A stretch of DNA of 64,000 bases from Granulosicoccus antarcticus IMCC3135 (GTDB lineage Bacteria > Pseudomonadota > Gammaproteobacteria > Granulosicoccales > Granulosicoccaceae). Within the stretch, counting starts at the first letter, position 1; each line of letters opens with the position of its first letter. Below are positions 1-7,627 of this stretch, piece after piece. The translations under genes were made by a program, and so were the position numbers. The notes beneath the pieces were generated by a model that worked only from the letters and a program-made list of their open reading frames with translations, did not search any database and was not told where the DNA came from. The stretch is from assembly GCF_002215215.1 (NCBI RefSeq), contig NZ_CP018632.1, forward strand, positions 7,622,501-7,686,500, given 5' to 3'.

Positions 1-987
1 CGCTTTGGTTCAGGCAACTGCGGATTTGCCAGCTATACAGCCGTTATCTACGGTAGCAGTGAGGGCATAGTCAAACGCAATAGATTCACGGACGCCCCTG
101 CCAGTGATGTAACACGCATTGTTGGCCAGAACAGCGGCAATTGCTTTCCGGCAGCTGTTGCACGTTTTGTTGCCAGCGGCGATGTGGACGGGGATGGTGC
201 GATGGATATTATTCTGAGCGGACCCGGCAATACTACTGACATTCACTATCTGATATTTGGTATGACTGACAAACGCCGACCCTATGTGTCAGTGGATGAA
301 CTTGATGGTCAGCGCGGCGTTGTCATATCAGGAGAGCTGGAGCCGACACTGGCTGACATCAACGATGATGGTTTTGATGATGTAATTCTTGACGTTAACA
401 ACGCCTACACAGGCTACAGTCGCGATATAACGTCGATTGACAGCCCCGTCGTCCGCCGTCTGCCAACACAGTTCCTCATCAACTTACCGTCCGTTGAATC
501 AAGCGCTGCTGATCGATATCAGATCAGCATTAATGATGTCTTTGCTGGTGAGTTTGATATAGCACTGGATAGTGCCACGGTAGACGATGCGACTGATGGC
601 GAAGAAGCTGTGGTGGAAGTGACGGTATTATCGAATAATGACGAAGTGCTGAGTACGACACGCCGCCTGGTGCCTGCCTTCGAGAAGATCGAAAACCTGA
701 CAGCGGCTTTAATTGCGCCACGACTGGTGGAACTGACGTTTAATGGGACAGTGAGGCCACCCTTTTATCTTACCTACCTTGTTTGGCGTGACGGAGTGCC
801 GGTGGGGCGTGCTGGTGCGGGGGCTTTTACTTATATAGATAGCGATTTAGAGCTGGGTACTACTTATACTTATTTTGTTACGCCGGATTATTTGATGGAT
901 AAGTCGTTGGATGCGGAGCAGTTGAAGACGTTTCCGTTGGTTCAGCGGCAGAGTGGGAGCGTTGTTGTTGAAACTGGTGGAGTGTAG
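1..987 (+). CDS. FG-GAP/VCBS repeat secreted protein, C-terminal part (5' end outside window)
   Basis: Frame 1 is open from the first base to the TAG at 985-987, so the start lies upstream. The visible 328 residues contain two calcium-binding FG-GAP/VCBS-type loops (DVDGDGAMD and DINDDGFDD, near bases 184 and 355) followed by a Fn3/Ig-like beta-rich C-terminal region. Such proteins are usually exported and fold as beta-propellers; the exact role is unknown. The protein at 28163-30067 has the same build (FG-GAP loops, then a Fn3-like tail), so the two look like distant paralogues lying on either side of the mobile-element region. No catalytic residues are visible. Confidence 0.75.
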   Translation, partial: RFGSGNCGFASYTAVIYGSSEGIVKRNRFTDAPASDVTRIVGQNSGNCFPAAVARFVASGDVDGDGAMDIILSGPGNTTDIHYLIFGMTDKRRPYVSVDELDGQRGVVISGELEPTLADINDDGFDDVILDVNNAYTGYSRDITSIDSPVVRRLPTQFLINLPSVESSAADRYQISINDVFAGEFDIALDSATVDDATDGEEAVVEVTVLSNNDEVLSTTRRLVPAFEKIENLTAALIAPRLVELTFNGTVRPPFYLTYLVWRDGVPVGRAGAGAFTYIDSDLELGTTYTYFVTPDYLMDKSLDAEQLKTFPLVQRQSGSVVVETGGV

Positions 988-996
988 CTGAAGGGG

Positions 997-1031
997 CTGA
1001 TATTGAAATGGCAAGTTGCTTTCAATATCAG
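997..1031 (+). terminator. Perfect 12-bp hairpin after the FG-GAP gene
   Basis: A 12-bp arm at 997-1008 pairs perfectly with 1020-1031 around an 11-nt loop, starting 10 nt after the stop codon. No strong T-run follows directly, so it is a terminator-like hairpin rather than a textbook intrinsic terminator. It marks the end of the FG-GAP transcription unit before the cassette array. Confidence 0.5.
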
Positions 1032-1082
1032 ACTCTTTACTATTGCGTACATACACGAGTCATCCATACTGGGCTTGTAATG

Positions 1083-1184
1083 CCTGAACCGAGCTGGATT
1101 CGGTGGCCTGGCGTGAAGTGATATTGAATAGGGACCACAGTTGATATGCGGTGCATAACTGAATCCACCGAATACTTGTTAGGT
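1083..1184 (+). repeat. attC-like recombination site 1 (left edge of array)
   Basis: The site ends in the core GTTAGGT (1178-1184). It begins with an inverse-core-like CCTGAAC (1083-1089) and has internal arms ATTCGGTGG / CCACCGAAT (about 1098-1106 and 1165-1173). Its 102-bp size and layout match the clearer sites at 1918 and 3155. It could be the attC of a lost first cassette or an attI-like boundary; no integrase gene is present to decide. Confidence 0.55.
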
Positions 1185-1201
1185 TTACCATAGAAATTAT
1201 T

Positions 1202-1741
1202 ATGAATATTGAATTCGATAGAGTAAAAATAGTAAAAACTGGACTAATAGAGTTTTGCTCATGCATGGAAAGATCAAGTGAAAATGAATTAATAATTCAG
1301 TATGCAGTAATTGCAATTCATAACGCATTGCAAGGAGCAGTTACAGTTGCTCTGAGGGAGGCTGATATTTCAGACACGTGGAAGAATTCGCATGCGAAAA
1401 AATGGGAAAATGTTGAGTTGCCTAAGCAGCTAGCCACCGGAGGTATGTACCAACCTGATAAATTCCCTCAGCTCAATGTATTCATGGATCTATATGACAA
1501 ATATTTTAATGATAAATGTAATTCTATTGATAGAGAGCGCATAGAAAATCTAAATAAACATAGAAACGAGTTTATTCATTTTAATACTGATTATCTCTCA
1601 ATTGAAAAACAATGGATAATCGATTCGTGTAGAGAAGGTATAGAGGCAATTAGCCATATTGTAAAAGAAGAAAAACAATTATTTGGAAATGAATATAATT
1701 TCTTTCAAGAAATTTTGAAAGAGGCGAAACAAAAAGTATGA
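1202..1741 (+). CDS. Cassette protein with HEPN-type RN-x3-H motif
   Basis: A 179-residue, Lys/Glu-rich soluble protein that I do not recognise by family name. Near residues 121-126 it carries R-N-E-F-I-H, the arrangement found at the active site of HEPN-fold ribonucleases, within a helical C-terminal half. It lies 18 nt after one attC-like site and 177 nt before the next, so it is the only gene of its cassette. Base composition is much more AT-rich than the flanking chromosome, as is common for integron cassettes. A HEPN RNase role (toxin or defence) is inference from the motif only. No partner antitoxin such as an MNT protein is visible in the cassette. Confidence 0.6.
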   Translation: MNIEFDRVKIVKTGLIEFCSCMERSSENELIIQYAVIAIHNALQGAVTVALREADISDTWKNSHAKKWENVELPKQLATGGMYQPDKFPQLNVFMDLYDKYFNDKCNSIDRERIENLNKHRNEFIHFNTDYLSIEKQWIIDSCREGIEAISHIVKEEKQLFGNEYNFFQEILKEAKQKV

Positions 1742-1917
1742 GAGAAAAAGAGAAATATGTTTTAAACTACCTGTGTTTAATTTGACAAAAAGCGATTATC
1801 TATAGACTATTTGATTTGTGCGTATTTGGGGCTTTTGTTATTTTCAGTCTAATGTTCGTTGCGGGTAATGGATAGTGTGAGAGGTGATTAATATATCGTG
1901 GCGTTCAAAAAAGGTAA

Positions 1918-2019
1918 ACCTAACAGAGCGATGAACGCCGTCACTTGCGGCCAGCACGCAACCATGAGTACCTCAGAACGCGCGCTGGCCGCAAGCGCGG
2001 GTTATCGCGGCTGTTAGGT
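1918..2019 (+). repeat. attC recombination site 2
   Basis: A clear integron attC (59-base element). The inverse core ACCTAAC is at 1918-1924 and the core GTTAGGT at 2013-2019. A perfect 12-bp inverted repeat (1944-1955 with 1984-1995, CTTGCGGCCAGC) forms the folded bottom-strand hairpin. The L'-like sequence GCGGGTTATCGC precedes the core. It closes the cassette carrying the 1202 gene. Confidence 0.88.
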
Positions 2020-2095
2020 TTTACTTACAAAGAATTAGTTGACGCTAAATTAGATTAGATTTCTAACACCCGCTTTAGGATGGCATGTAAATATT

Positions 2096-3133
2096 ATGGA
2101 TGAAATTGTTAAGCGAAAATTGCTGCTCGCAAAAGAGTTCTATAAAAATGGCTCTAGAAACGCAGATTATGAAGACGCCGTTAGCAAAATGGTGGCTGTT
2201 CACAATCTCCATATTGCAGTAGAAATTACGCTTAGAACGATAATCTTAGAGTTTGAGGTTCGCCGTGAGAAACAACTGAACATTGATTTTGAGTCAATGA
2301 TGGGAGAAATAGATAATCACGGTGAACTAAAAAAACAGCAGAAGAGATTGCCATATAGGCAAGACATGCGGAATTTGAACTCCTTCAGGAATCTAATACA
2401 GCACCAAGCAATCGAGCCCGATGGGACTGCAATGAATGATTGGCGCGTTCTGACAAGTAGATTTCTAAAGCAAGCCTATGCAGATTACTTTGAAATAGAC
2501 TTTGAGGAATTGAGCAAGATAAGCTTTATTGAAAATCCTGTAATTCGTAAACATTTAGTTGTCGCGAAAAAACACTTTGAATTTACCAACTATGAATCTG
2601 CCGCAGGGTATGCAGCATCAGCTTTCGATCTTGCTTCACACACCATATTTGACAAACTGGAAGGAGTAAGCAGACCACAAGAAACAAGGTTTTCGTTTGA
2701 CGAATTTGGTTTGAGTTCCAAGTATGCTGGATCCGAAAATGAGCCCTTACTGAAAGAGATCGAAAAACAGCATGATCGGTTAATGATTGTAGAACGATTC
2801 CTAGCAGCCAGCGCCGCTGGGATAGAGCCCAATGATTATGAGAACTTCAAACTGAGAGCGCCGCATGTCGCACATACAGGTGATGGCAGGACACATATTG
2901 GCCCTTGGAATAAACCAGGAACACTTGATGAGCGTATGTGTGCGAATTGGGTAATAGATTTTTCTACTAAAGCTATTCTGCGGTGGCAACAATTGGGCTA
3001 TGAGTTAAAGATATGGGATCGGCTTGGCGACCCTACATCGCATTTGGATGATCAAATTGAAAACATGTGCGTGGAGTCGTTACTGCGCGACAATATTTGT
3101 CAAGATACACCACCTTCAAATAACAAGAGTTGA
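2096..3133 (+). CDS. Large cassette protein with HEPN-like motif
   Basis: A 345-residue soluble protein without signal peptide or membrane segment. The N-terminal part is predicted helical and contains R-N-L-I-Q-H near residues 98-103, which fits the RN-x3-H signature of HEPN domains. A second helical segment follows (about residues 145-250). It is unusually long for a cassette protein and fills a cassette bounded by attC sites at 1918 and 3155. The ATG start follows an AT-rich leader without a strong Shine-Dalgarno. Function unknown; RNA cleavage or a HEPN-type defence role is inference. Confidence 0.6.
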   Translation: MDEIVKRKLLLAKEFYKNGSRNADYEDAVSKMVAVHNLHIAVEITLRTIILEFEVRREKQLNIDFESMMGEIDNHGELKKQQKRLPYRQDMRNLNSFRNLIQHQAIEPDGTAMNDWRVLTSRFLKQAYADYFEIDFEELSKISFIENPVIRKHLVVAKKHFEFTNYESAAGYAASAFDLASHTIFDKLEGVSRPQETRFSFDEFGLSSKYAGSENEPLLKEIEKQHDRLMIVERFLAASAAGIEPNDYENFKLRAPHVAHTGDGRTHIGPWNKPGTLDERMCANWVIDFSTKAILRWQQLGYELKIWDRLGDPTSHLDDQIENMCVESLLRDNICQDTPPSNNKS

Positions 3134-3154
3134 CAGGCGCGTTGAAGATGTAAA

Positions 3155-3254
3155 ACCTAACTAGACAATGAACCTGACAGTTGCAATTGATCGGCAACCT
3201 GGCTACGCCAGAATGCAGTTCAATTGCAACTGCAGGTTATTGTTGATGTTCGGT
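3155..3254 (+). repeat. attC recombination site 3
   Basis: Inverse core ACCTAAC at 3155-3161, core variant GTTCGGT at 3248-3254, and a perfect 12-bp inverted repeat CAGTTGCAATTG (3178-3189 with 3221-3232). The same variant core recurs in the site ending at 12175. Confidence 0.85.
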
Positions 3255-3374
3255 GTGGCAGCGAACTTTTGCACGTAACCCGTCTTTTACGTATTGGCGT
3301 AGGAATTTTCGCCCATTTGACAGTCTCATTTAGAAGCAGTATGGTATGCGTAACGTATCGCGTAAATACATCTG

Positions 3375-3653
3375 ATGATCAGAAGCTTCAAAGACAAGAA
3401 GACTGCGCGGTTTTTTGAAGGTGAGGATGTAAAGGACTTTCGTAGCTTTGTTGACCAATTGGCAAGAAGATTGACCTACCTGAACGAGGTCGAAGAATTA
3501 CTGGATTTACGAGAGCTTAGGAGCAATCGAATCGAGGCACTTGTCGGTAAGCGGAAAGGGCAATACAGCATTCGAATAAACAAGCAATGGCGTCTTTGTT
3601 TTCGGTGGGGACCAGATGGCCCTGAGGATGTCGAAGTTGTTGATTATCATTAA
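3375..3653 (+). CDS. higB: HigB/RelE-superfamily toxin
   Basis: A 92-residue protein of the HigB plasmid-maintenance killer family. It has the conserved opening MIRSFKDKK-TARFFEG, a central LR-x-L-R-SNRIEAL-GKR-GQYSIRIN stretch and the C-terminal WRLCFRW...VEVVDYH. HigB proteins are ribosome-dependent mRNA endonucleases neutralised by the antitoxin encoded downstream. The order toxin then antitoxin, 25 nt apart, is typical of higBA. The pair forms one cassette between the attC at 3155 and the intron-interrupted attC at 4026/6053. Length is normal for the family, so it looks intact. Confidence 0.88.
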   Translation: MIRSFKDKKTARFFEGEDVKDFRSFVDQLARRLTYLNEVEELLDLRELRSNRIEALVGKRKGQYSIRINKQWRLCFRWGPDGPEDVEVVDYH

Positions 3654-3678
3654 GGAATTGTTAAAAGAGAATTAAAAG

Positions 3679-3984
3679 ATGAATCGTCGAAATGGCATGC
3701 GTCCAGTACACCCTGGAGAAATTCTCCGAGAGGAGATGGAAGAATTGGAAATGTCTGCTCGTGCAATGGCAGAAGCACTCAATGTACCTGCCAACAGAGT
3801 AAGTGCAATCCTGAATGGAACTCGCGGTATCACTGCTGATACTGCGCTGAGGTTATCCCGCTACCTGGGTACGACACCCGAGGTATGGATGAATCTACAG
3901 AAAAGCTATGAACTGAGAGCCGCTGAGATAGAGGCGGGAAAGGACATAGAAAAACAAATAAAGCCACGCCCCAGAGCTGCATGA
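3679..3984 (+). CDS. higA: HigA antitoxin, XRE-type helix-turn-helix
   Basis: A 101-residue antitoxin with the family hallmark MRPVHPGEILREEM near the N-terminus. A Cro/CI-type HTH covers about residues 25-75 (MAEALNVPANRVSAILNGTRGITADTAL, split here only in description), followed by LGTTPEVWMNLQ. It should bind HigB and autorepress the operon. The start lies 25 nt after higB. A decayed second copy of the same pair lies at 11645-12039. Confidence 0.9.
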   Translation: MNRRNGMRPVHPGEILREEMEELEMSARAMAEALNVPANRVSAILNGTRGITADTALRLSRYLGTTPEVWMNLQKSYELRAAEIEAGKDIEKQIKPRPRAA

Positions 3985-4032
3985 CGTAGGTGCCTGTTGA
4001 GCACTGGCAGGTATCTATGGAAAAAGCCAAAC

Positions 4033-5963
4033 CGAATCGGGTAAGGGCTGGTGTTTAGCCAGCCCTCCCCACAACACCCTGCATGCGGGTCCGCACAGGG
4101 CGTTTCATACTGAATGGTGAAGTGAGATCCACCCTTGGCGTAATGAGAACAAACCTTCAGCTTTCAAGTAGGCGTTAGATAACGCCTGTTGAATGCCCGG
4201 GGTCTTGGAACTACGGCAAGGTCCTTTACTCGTGCGACCGCACGCAACCGCTGTCTGTATCTTAACTCCCAGCTTTAACAGTTTTCCTATTTTGGTACGA
4301 GGTAAACGCCACTGCCGCCAGTAGGCCATTCGTAAACGGCGTCGTATCCAATGATCGAGTTCGACACACTGGTTATAGCAGTTGGCAATGCCAAAATAGT
4401 TTACCCAGCCACGTAAGTACTGGCTGAGCCTGAATATCTGGTAGCGCATGGATACACCCCAGTTGCGGTTCGTTAAACGTCGTACCTCACGTTTGAAATT
4501 GTGCAAGGACGACGCGTGCCATTGAATTCTGCCAGACCCGAAAGTGAAACCCAGGAACTGACAATCTTTGGCTTTAACGACACGGCTTTTAGTTGTATTC
4601 ACAACCAGTTTCAAACGGTTTTGCAAGAATTGGCTGATGCTGTGTAGCACCCGTTCGCCAGCACGCTGACTACTGACTAAAATAGTAAAGTCGTCCGCGT
4701 AGCGAGAAAATTGATGGCCGCGTCTTTCCAGCTCCTTGTCTAAAGGGTCAAGCATGATATTCGACAATAACGGCGAAAGTGGGCCGCCCTGAGGTACACC
4801 GTCTCGACTCTCTTGATAAAGCTGGTTATCGATAACCCCAGCTCTCAGGTAACGTTTGATCAATCGTAGCACACGCTTGTCTCGAATCTTTCTGCCGAGA
4901 AGTGACATGAGCAGATCCTGATTTACCCGATCAAAGAACTTGGACAAATCCACATCCACAGCAATGCGACGTCCCGCCTTGATGATGGAGTGAACCTGCT
5001 TAACCGCTTGTTTTGCACTACGCCTTGGTCTGAATCCAAAACTACTCTCAGAGAAGTCTGGATCAAACACTGGCGTTAGTATCTGGGCAATAGCTTGCTG
5101 GATAATCCGATCTAAAACGCACGGAATACCTAGCGGGCGCTTACTGCCATCAGGCTTGTCGATCTCAACCCGTCGGACTGGAGAGGGCTGGTAACGACCT
5201 GTTTCCAGTTCGTTGACAACACGTTTCCAGTGCCCCGCACTTGCCCAGTCAGGAAACTCATCAATGGACATGCCATCGACACCTGCAGCTCCCTTATTGG
5301 CTCGAACACGGTTCCAAGCTCTGCGTAGATTATCAGAGTCCAGAATGCGTTCAAGTAGATCGTCACCAAAGGCTGGCTTCGTGACAAGACGCTGAGTCAC
5401 GCCATCACCGGACGGTGTTCGTGTGCTCAAGTCTGTCAAGGCTCCTCCTTTATTCATTATGTTCGGGCCTTCACCGTGTCTCACCCATTACGGTGAGCGT
5501 TTGGCTACTATGCCGTCTGCTGACTTCTGTCTGATCACCAGTGCGGTTGCCCGCATCGGCGCTATCGGTGTTCATCGATTCGCTCTCTTTGGCTGATGGA
5601 GTCCAAAGAGCCAAGGCTTGGTCATCCAGCGCCTCACTGGAAAAAGGCCGATCGCACGTCAAACAGATCTCCCCAGATAAGAACATGAACTTTCCCTGCA
5701 CAACTGCATCATTTACGGTGGCCATCAGATCACCTGGCTTCGTCATCTTGTGCTGACTCGCCTTCTGCCTACGCCTCATATGATGTTCTTGTTCATCAGC
5801 TCACAGGTTTGCTAGCGGCTTCCTTCAGACCGTTCCTCACGGATTGGCCCTTGCCATTCGCTAGTAGTTATCATCTAATGGCTCCATAGCTGGAATCACT
5901 AGATGGTGATCTTCCTACAGAGGACTTTCACCTCATTAGTTCATGCCCATGCTGGGCGTACAC
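4033..5963 (-). mobile_element. Group IIC intron with reverse transcriptase, inserted antisense in an attC site
   Basis: Read on the minus strand, the intron begins GTGTACGCCCAGCATGGGC at 5963. It then shows the domain I segments GGTGAAAGTCC, GGTCTGAAGGAAGC and CATATGAGGCGTAGG, which I recognise as parallel to the Oceanobacillus iheyensis group IIC intron. Domain V is near 4060-4095 (CCTGTGCGGACCCGCATGCAGG on the minus strand, 22 nt shown as a description of the stem). Domain VI near 4038-4060 ends in ACCCGAT. About 1.93 kb overall, with the RT ORF in domain IV. The orientation is opposite to the cassette genes and the 5' exon is CATTGCTTT, both as described for IIC-attC introns. The 3' end could lie at 4033 or 4036. 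Confidence 0.85.
4105..5457 (-). CDS. ltrA: Group II intron reverse transcriptase/maturase
   Basis: About 450 residues. The RT domain contains the expected blocks: RRAWNRVRANKGAAGVDG, the block ending RPLGIPCVLDRIIQQA, GFRPRRSAKQAV, DVDLSKFFDRV, GVPQGGPLSPLLSNI, and the catalytic RYADDF near residue 253. A maturase/thumb (domain X) follows with RLSQYLRGWVNYFGIANC. There is no C-terminal HNH endonuclease, as in class C introns that use DNA replication forks or hairpins as targets. I start at the ATG at 5457, preceded by a GAAGG; an in-frame GTG at 5484 is an alternative. It is needed for splicing and retrohoming of the surrounding intron. Confidence 0.9.
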   Translation of the reverse strand: MNKGGALTDLSTRTPSGDGVTQRLVTKPAFGDDLLERILDSDNLRRAWNRVRANKGAAGVDGMSIDEFPDWASAGHWKRVVNELETGRYQPSPVRRVEIDKPDGSKRPLGIPCVLDRIIQQAIAQILTPVFDPDFSESSFGFRPRRSAKQAVKQVHSIIKAGRRIAVDVDLSKFFDRVNQDLLMSLLGRKIRDKRVLRLIKRYLRAGVIDNQLYQESRDGVPQGGPLSPLLSNIMLDPLDKELERRGHQFSRYADDFTILVSSQRAGERVLHSISQFLQNRLKLVVNTTKSRVVKAKDCQFLGFTFGSGRIQWHASSLHNFKREVRRLTNRNWGVSMRYQIFRLSQYLRGWVNYFGIANCYNQCVELDHWIRRRLRMAYWRQWRLPRTKIGKLLKLGVKIQTAVACGRTSKGPCRSSKTPGIQQALSNAYLKAEGLFSLRQGWISLHHSV

Positions 5964-6181
5964 AAAGCAATGATACTGAAACTTGACCCTGCCACGCCTG
6001 CGCTACCGCTTCGTCGTGTCAGCCTCAAGTTCAGCATATTGCGGCTGTTAGTCGTCTCTTGAACATTCTTGCAAGACTTTAAGTATTCCCACGTGAACTC
6101 GATGAAGGGATTCTTACTAGGATCCATAAAACGAAACCAAAATCTGGCCAGCAGTAGAAACTTGAATACCGCCTATTGGTT

Positions 6182-6490
6182 ATGTACACTGTACGTATGA
6201 AAGAATTAGAATTCGAATGGGATCCTAAAAAGGCAAAAGCAAACGAGAAAAAGCACGGCGTCTCATTTGAAGACGCAAGGACTGCTTTTTACGATGAAAC
6301 AGCGATTGTTTTTCATGATCCAGATCATTCAGAGGATGAAGACAGGTTCATTTTGCTTGGGCTGAGCATTCGTGCTGGAGTGCTCGTTGTATGTCATTGT
6401 CTGAGGGAAAGCGATTCAGTTGTTCGTATCATCTCAGCAAGACAAACAGACAAGCAAGAGGAAAAAAACTATTGGGAGATGCGCAAATGA
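6182..6490 (+). CDS. brnT: BrnT toxin
   Basis: About 102 residues matching the BrnT family: EFEWDPKKAKANEKKHGVSF at the N-terminus, then DARTAFYDE, HSEDEDRFILLG and a C-terminal VRIISARQTDKQEEKNYWE. BrnT is a RelE-fold ribonuclease toxin paired with BrnA. The ATG at 6182 is used here; an in-frame TTG at 6176 and an ATG at 6197 (MKELEFEWD) are alternatives, and the latter gives the usual family length. The stop overlaps the brnA start. It is the first gene of the cassette after the intron-split attC. Confidence 0.88.
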   Translation: MYTVRMKELEFEWDPKKAKANEKKHGVSFEDARTAFYDETAIVFHDPDHSEDEDRFILLGLSIRAGVLVVCHCLRESDSVVRIISARQTDKQEEKNYWEMRK

Positions 6491-6717
6491 GAGACCACTA
6501 CGATTTCACGAAAATGAAAGGACGGAAGAACCCTTATACAAAATTATTAAAACAACCCGTGACGATGCGTTTGGACAAGGACACAGTAGCTTACTTCAAG
6601 GCCTTATCTGAGCAGATGGGAATTCCTTACCAAAGCCTGATTAATTTGTATCTGAGGGATTGTGCAATGAATCAAAGAACCCTTGAAATGAAATGGATAG
6701 GTGGCGATAAGAAATAG
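6487..6717 (+). CDS. brnA: BrnA antitoxin
   Basis: A 76-residue ribbon-helix-helix-type antitoxin. The characteristic region KQPVTMRLDKDTVAYFK is followed by MGIPYQSLINLYLRDC, as in the BrnA family. The ATG overlaps the brnT stop by four bases (ATGA at 6487-6490), giving translational coupling. BrnA normally represses its own operon with BrnT. The gene ends 25 nt before the next attC. Confidence 0.88.
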   Translation: MRDHYDFTKMKGRKNPYTKLLKQPVTMRLDKDTVAYFKALSEQMGIPYQSLINLYLRDCAMNQRTLEMKWIGGDKK

Positions 6718-6741
6718 CTCAAGAGCGTCACAAATGTCATC

Positions 6742-6841
6742 GACTAACGATACGCTAAACCTGTAGCTTGACACGAACACGGAGCCTGACTGCGCCAGAA
6801 CCCGCATTCGTATAAAGCTCAGGTTAGCGCTGGTGTTAGGT
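6742..6841 (+). repeat. attC recombination site 5
   Basis: The core GTTAGGT lies at 6835-6841 with inverse core variant GACTAAC at 6742-6748. The arms AACCTGTAGCTT (6758-6769) and AAGCTCAGGTT (6815-6825) pair with one extrahelical base, as is usual for attC bottom-strand hairpins. AGGTTAGCGCTGG precedes the core, matching the L' region of the other sites. Confidence 0.82.
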
Positions 6842-7550
6842 TTACTTGGACACACCTATACGTTTGTGTGTGTTCTCGATCAATTTTGATGCGAATACTT
6901 CCGAAGATAACTGCACAATTGTGAACATCAGTTAAAGGCATTCGTTTTTTAAGCCAACCTGGTAATTACTTGTAAAATTGGATTCTTAACTCACAGAGCT
7001 AAAGTCGTTCGATGACAACAGGCAATAATTTCTATGTTGGTTTGTTAACCGTTGTGGTTTTGTTGTTCGGTCGAGTTGCGCAGGCAGCTGATTTCTCAGA
7101 AGCTGAGGAGCAAGTTGTAAGTTGTTATACCGATTGGCAAAAAAACATATCTGCATTGAGTAGTTTGGAATTACAAACTAGCGAAAGTTTAGTGAATAAA
7201 AAAATATTGGCATATGATTGCTATTTACCTGCATTCTATGAGATCAGGGAAAATCATTGGGAATTAAAAAAATGTTGGAAATTATATGATAAGAGCTTTA
7301 TGCATAAGTGTGAAACTTATAATGACGGGTACAAGTATTTGATAAAGATGTTCAAAAATCATGCCCAATACTATAATTGTAGTGGCGATGTTCCAGAACA
7401 ATATGCATGTATTTTGTATTCAAAAAACTATTTGTATTTTAAGGGATCCCGTTGTACAGAGGATTGCTCTGGCCATAATGCTGGCTATGACTGGGCAAAG
7501 GAGAACTCCATAGACACTGAAGATGAATGCGAGAGTCAATCACTTTCATT

Positions 7551-7558
7551 TCTCAAAG
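7551..7558 (+). repeat. Left 8-bp target site duplication of the IS66 element
   Basis: TCTCAAAG directly precedes the left IS end GTAACTACTCAGCCC. The identical octamer recurs at 10412-10419 beyond the right end. Eight base pairs is the usual duplication length for the IS66 family. Confidence 0.8.
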
Positions 7559-7627
7559 GTAACTACTCAGCCCACCGATGCACGAAAGTACTAGACAGTC
7601 GCTCAGTATCGTCTTATAACTCACATC

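Larger units (their letters stand above)
4026..6053 (+). repeat. attC recombination site 4, split by a group II intron
   Basis: The left remnant GCCAAAC (4026-4032) resembles the inverse core. The rest lies beyond the intron: arms GAAACTTGA (5978-5986) and TCAAGTTC (6025-6032), the L'-like ATTGCGGCTG, and the core-like GTTAGTC (6047-6053). Rejoining 4032 to 5964 gives AAC followed by AAAGCAATGA, which parallels the intact site at 1918 (AAC then AGAGCGATGA). The exact left boundary is uncertain by a few bases. Confidence 0.6.

Noticed and set aside
5471-5779. 102-codon minus-strand frame upstream of the intron reverse transcriptase
   Set aside because: It lies in the structured 5' RNA of the group IIC intron (domain I to IV boundary), and its bases match conserved intron elements rather than a protein family.
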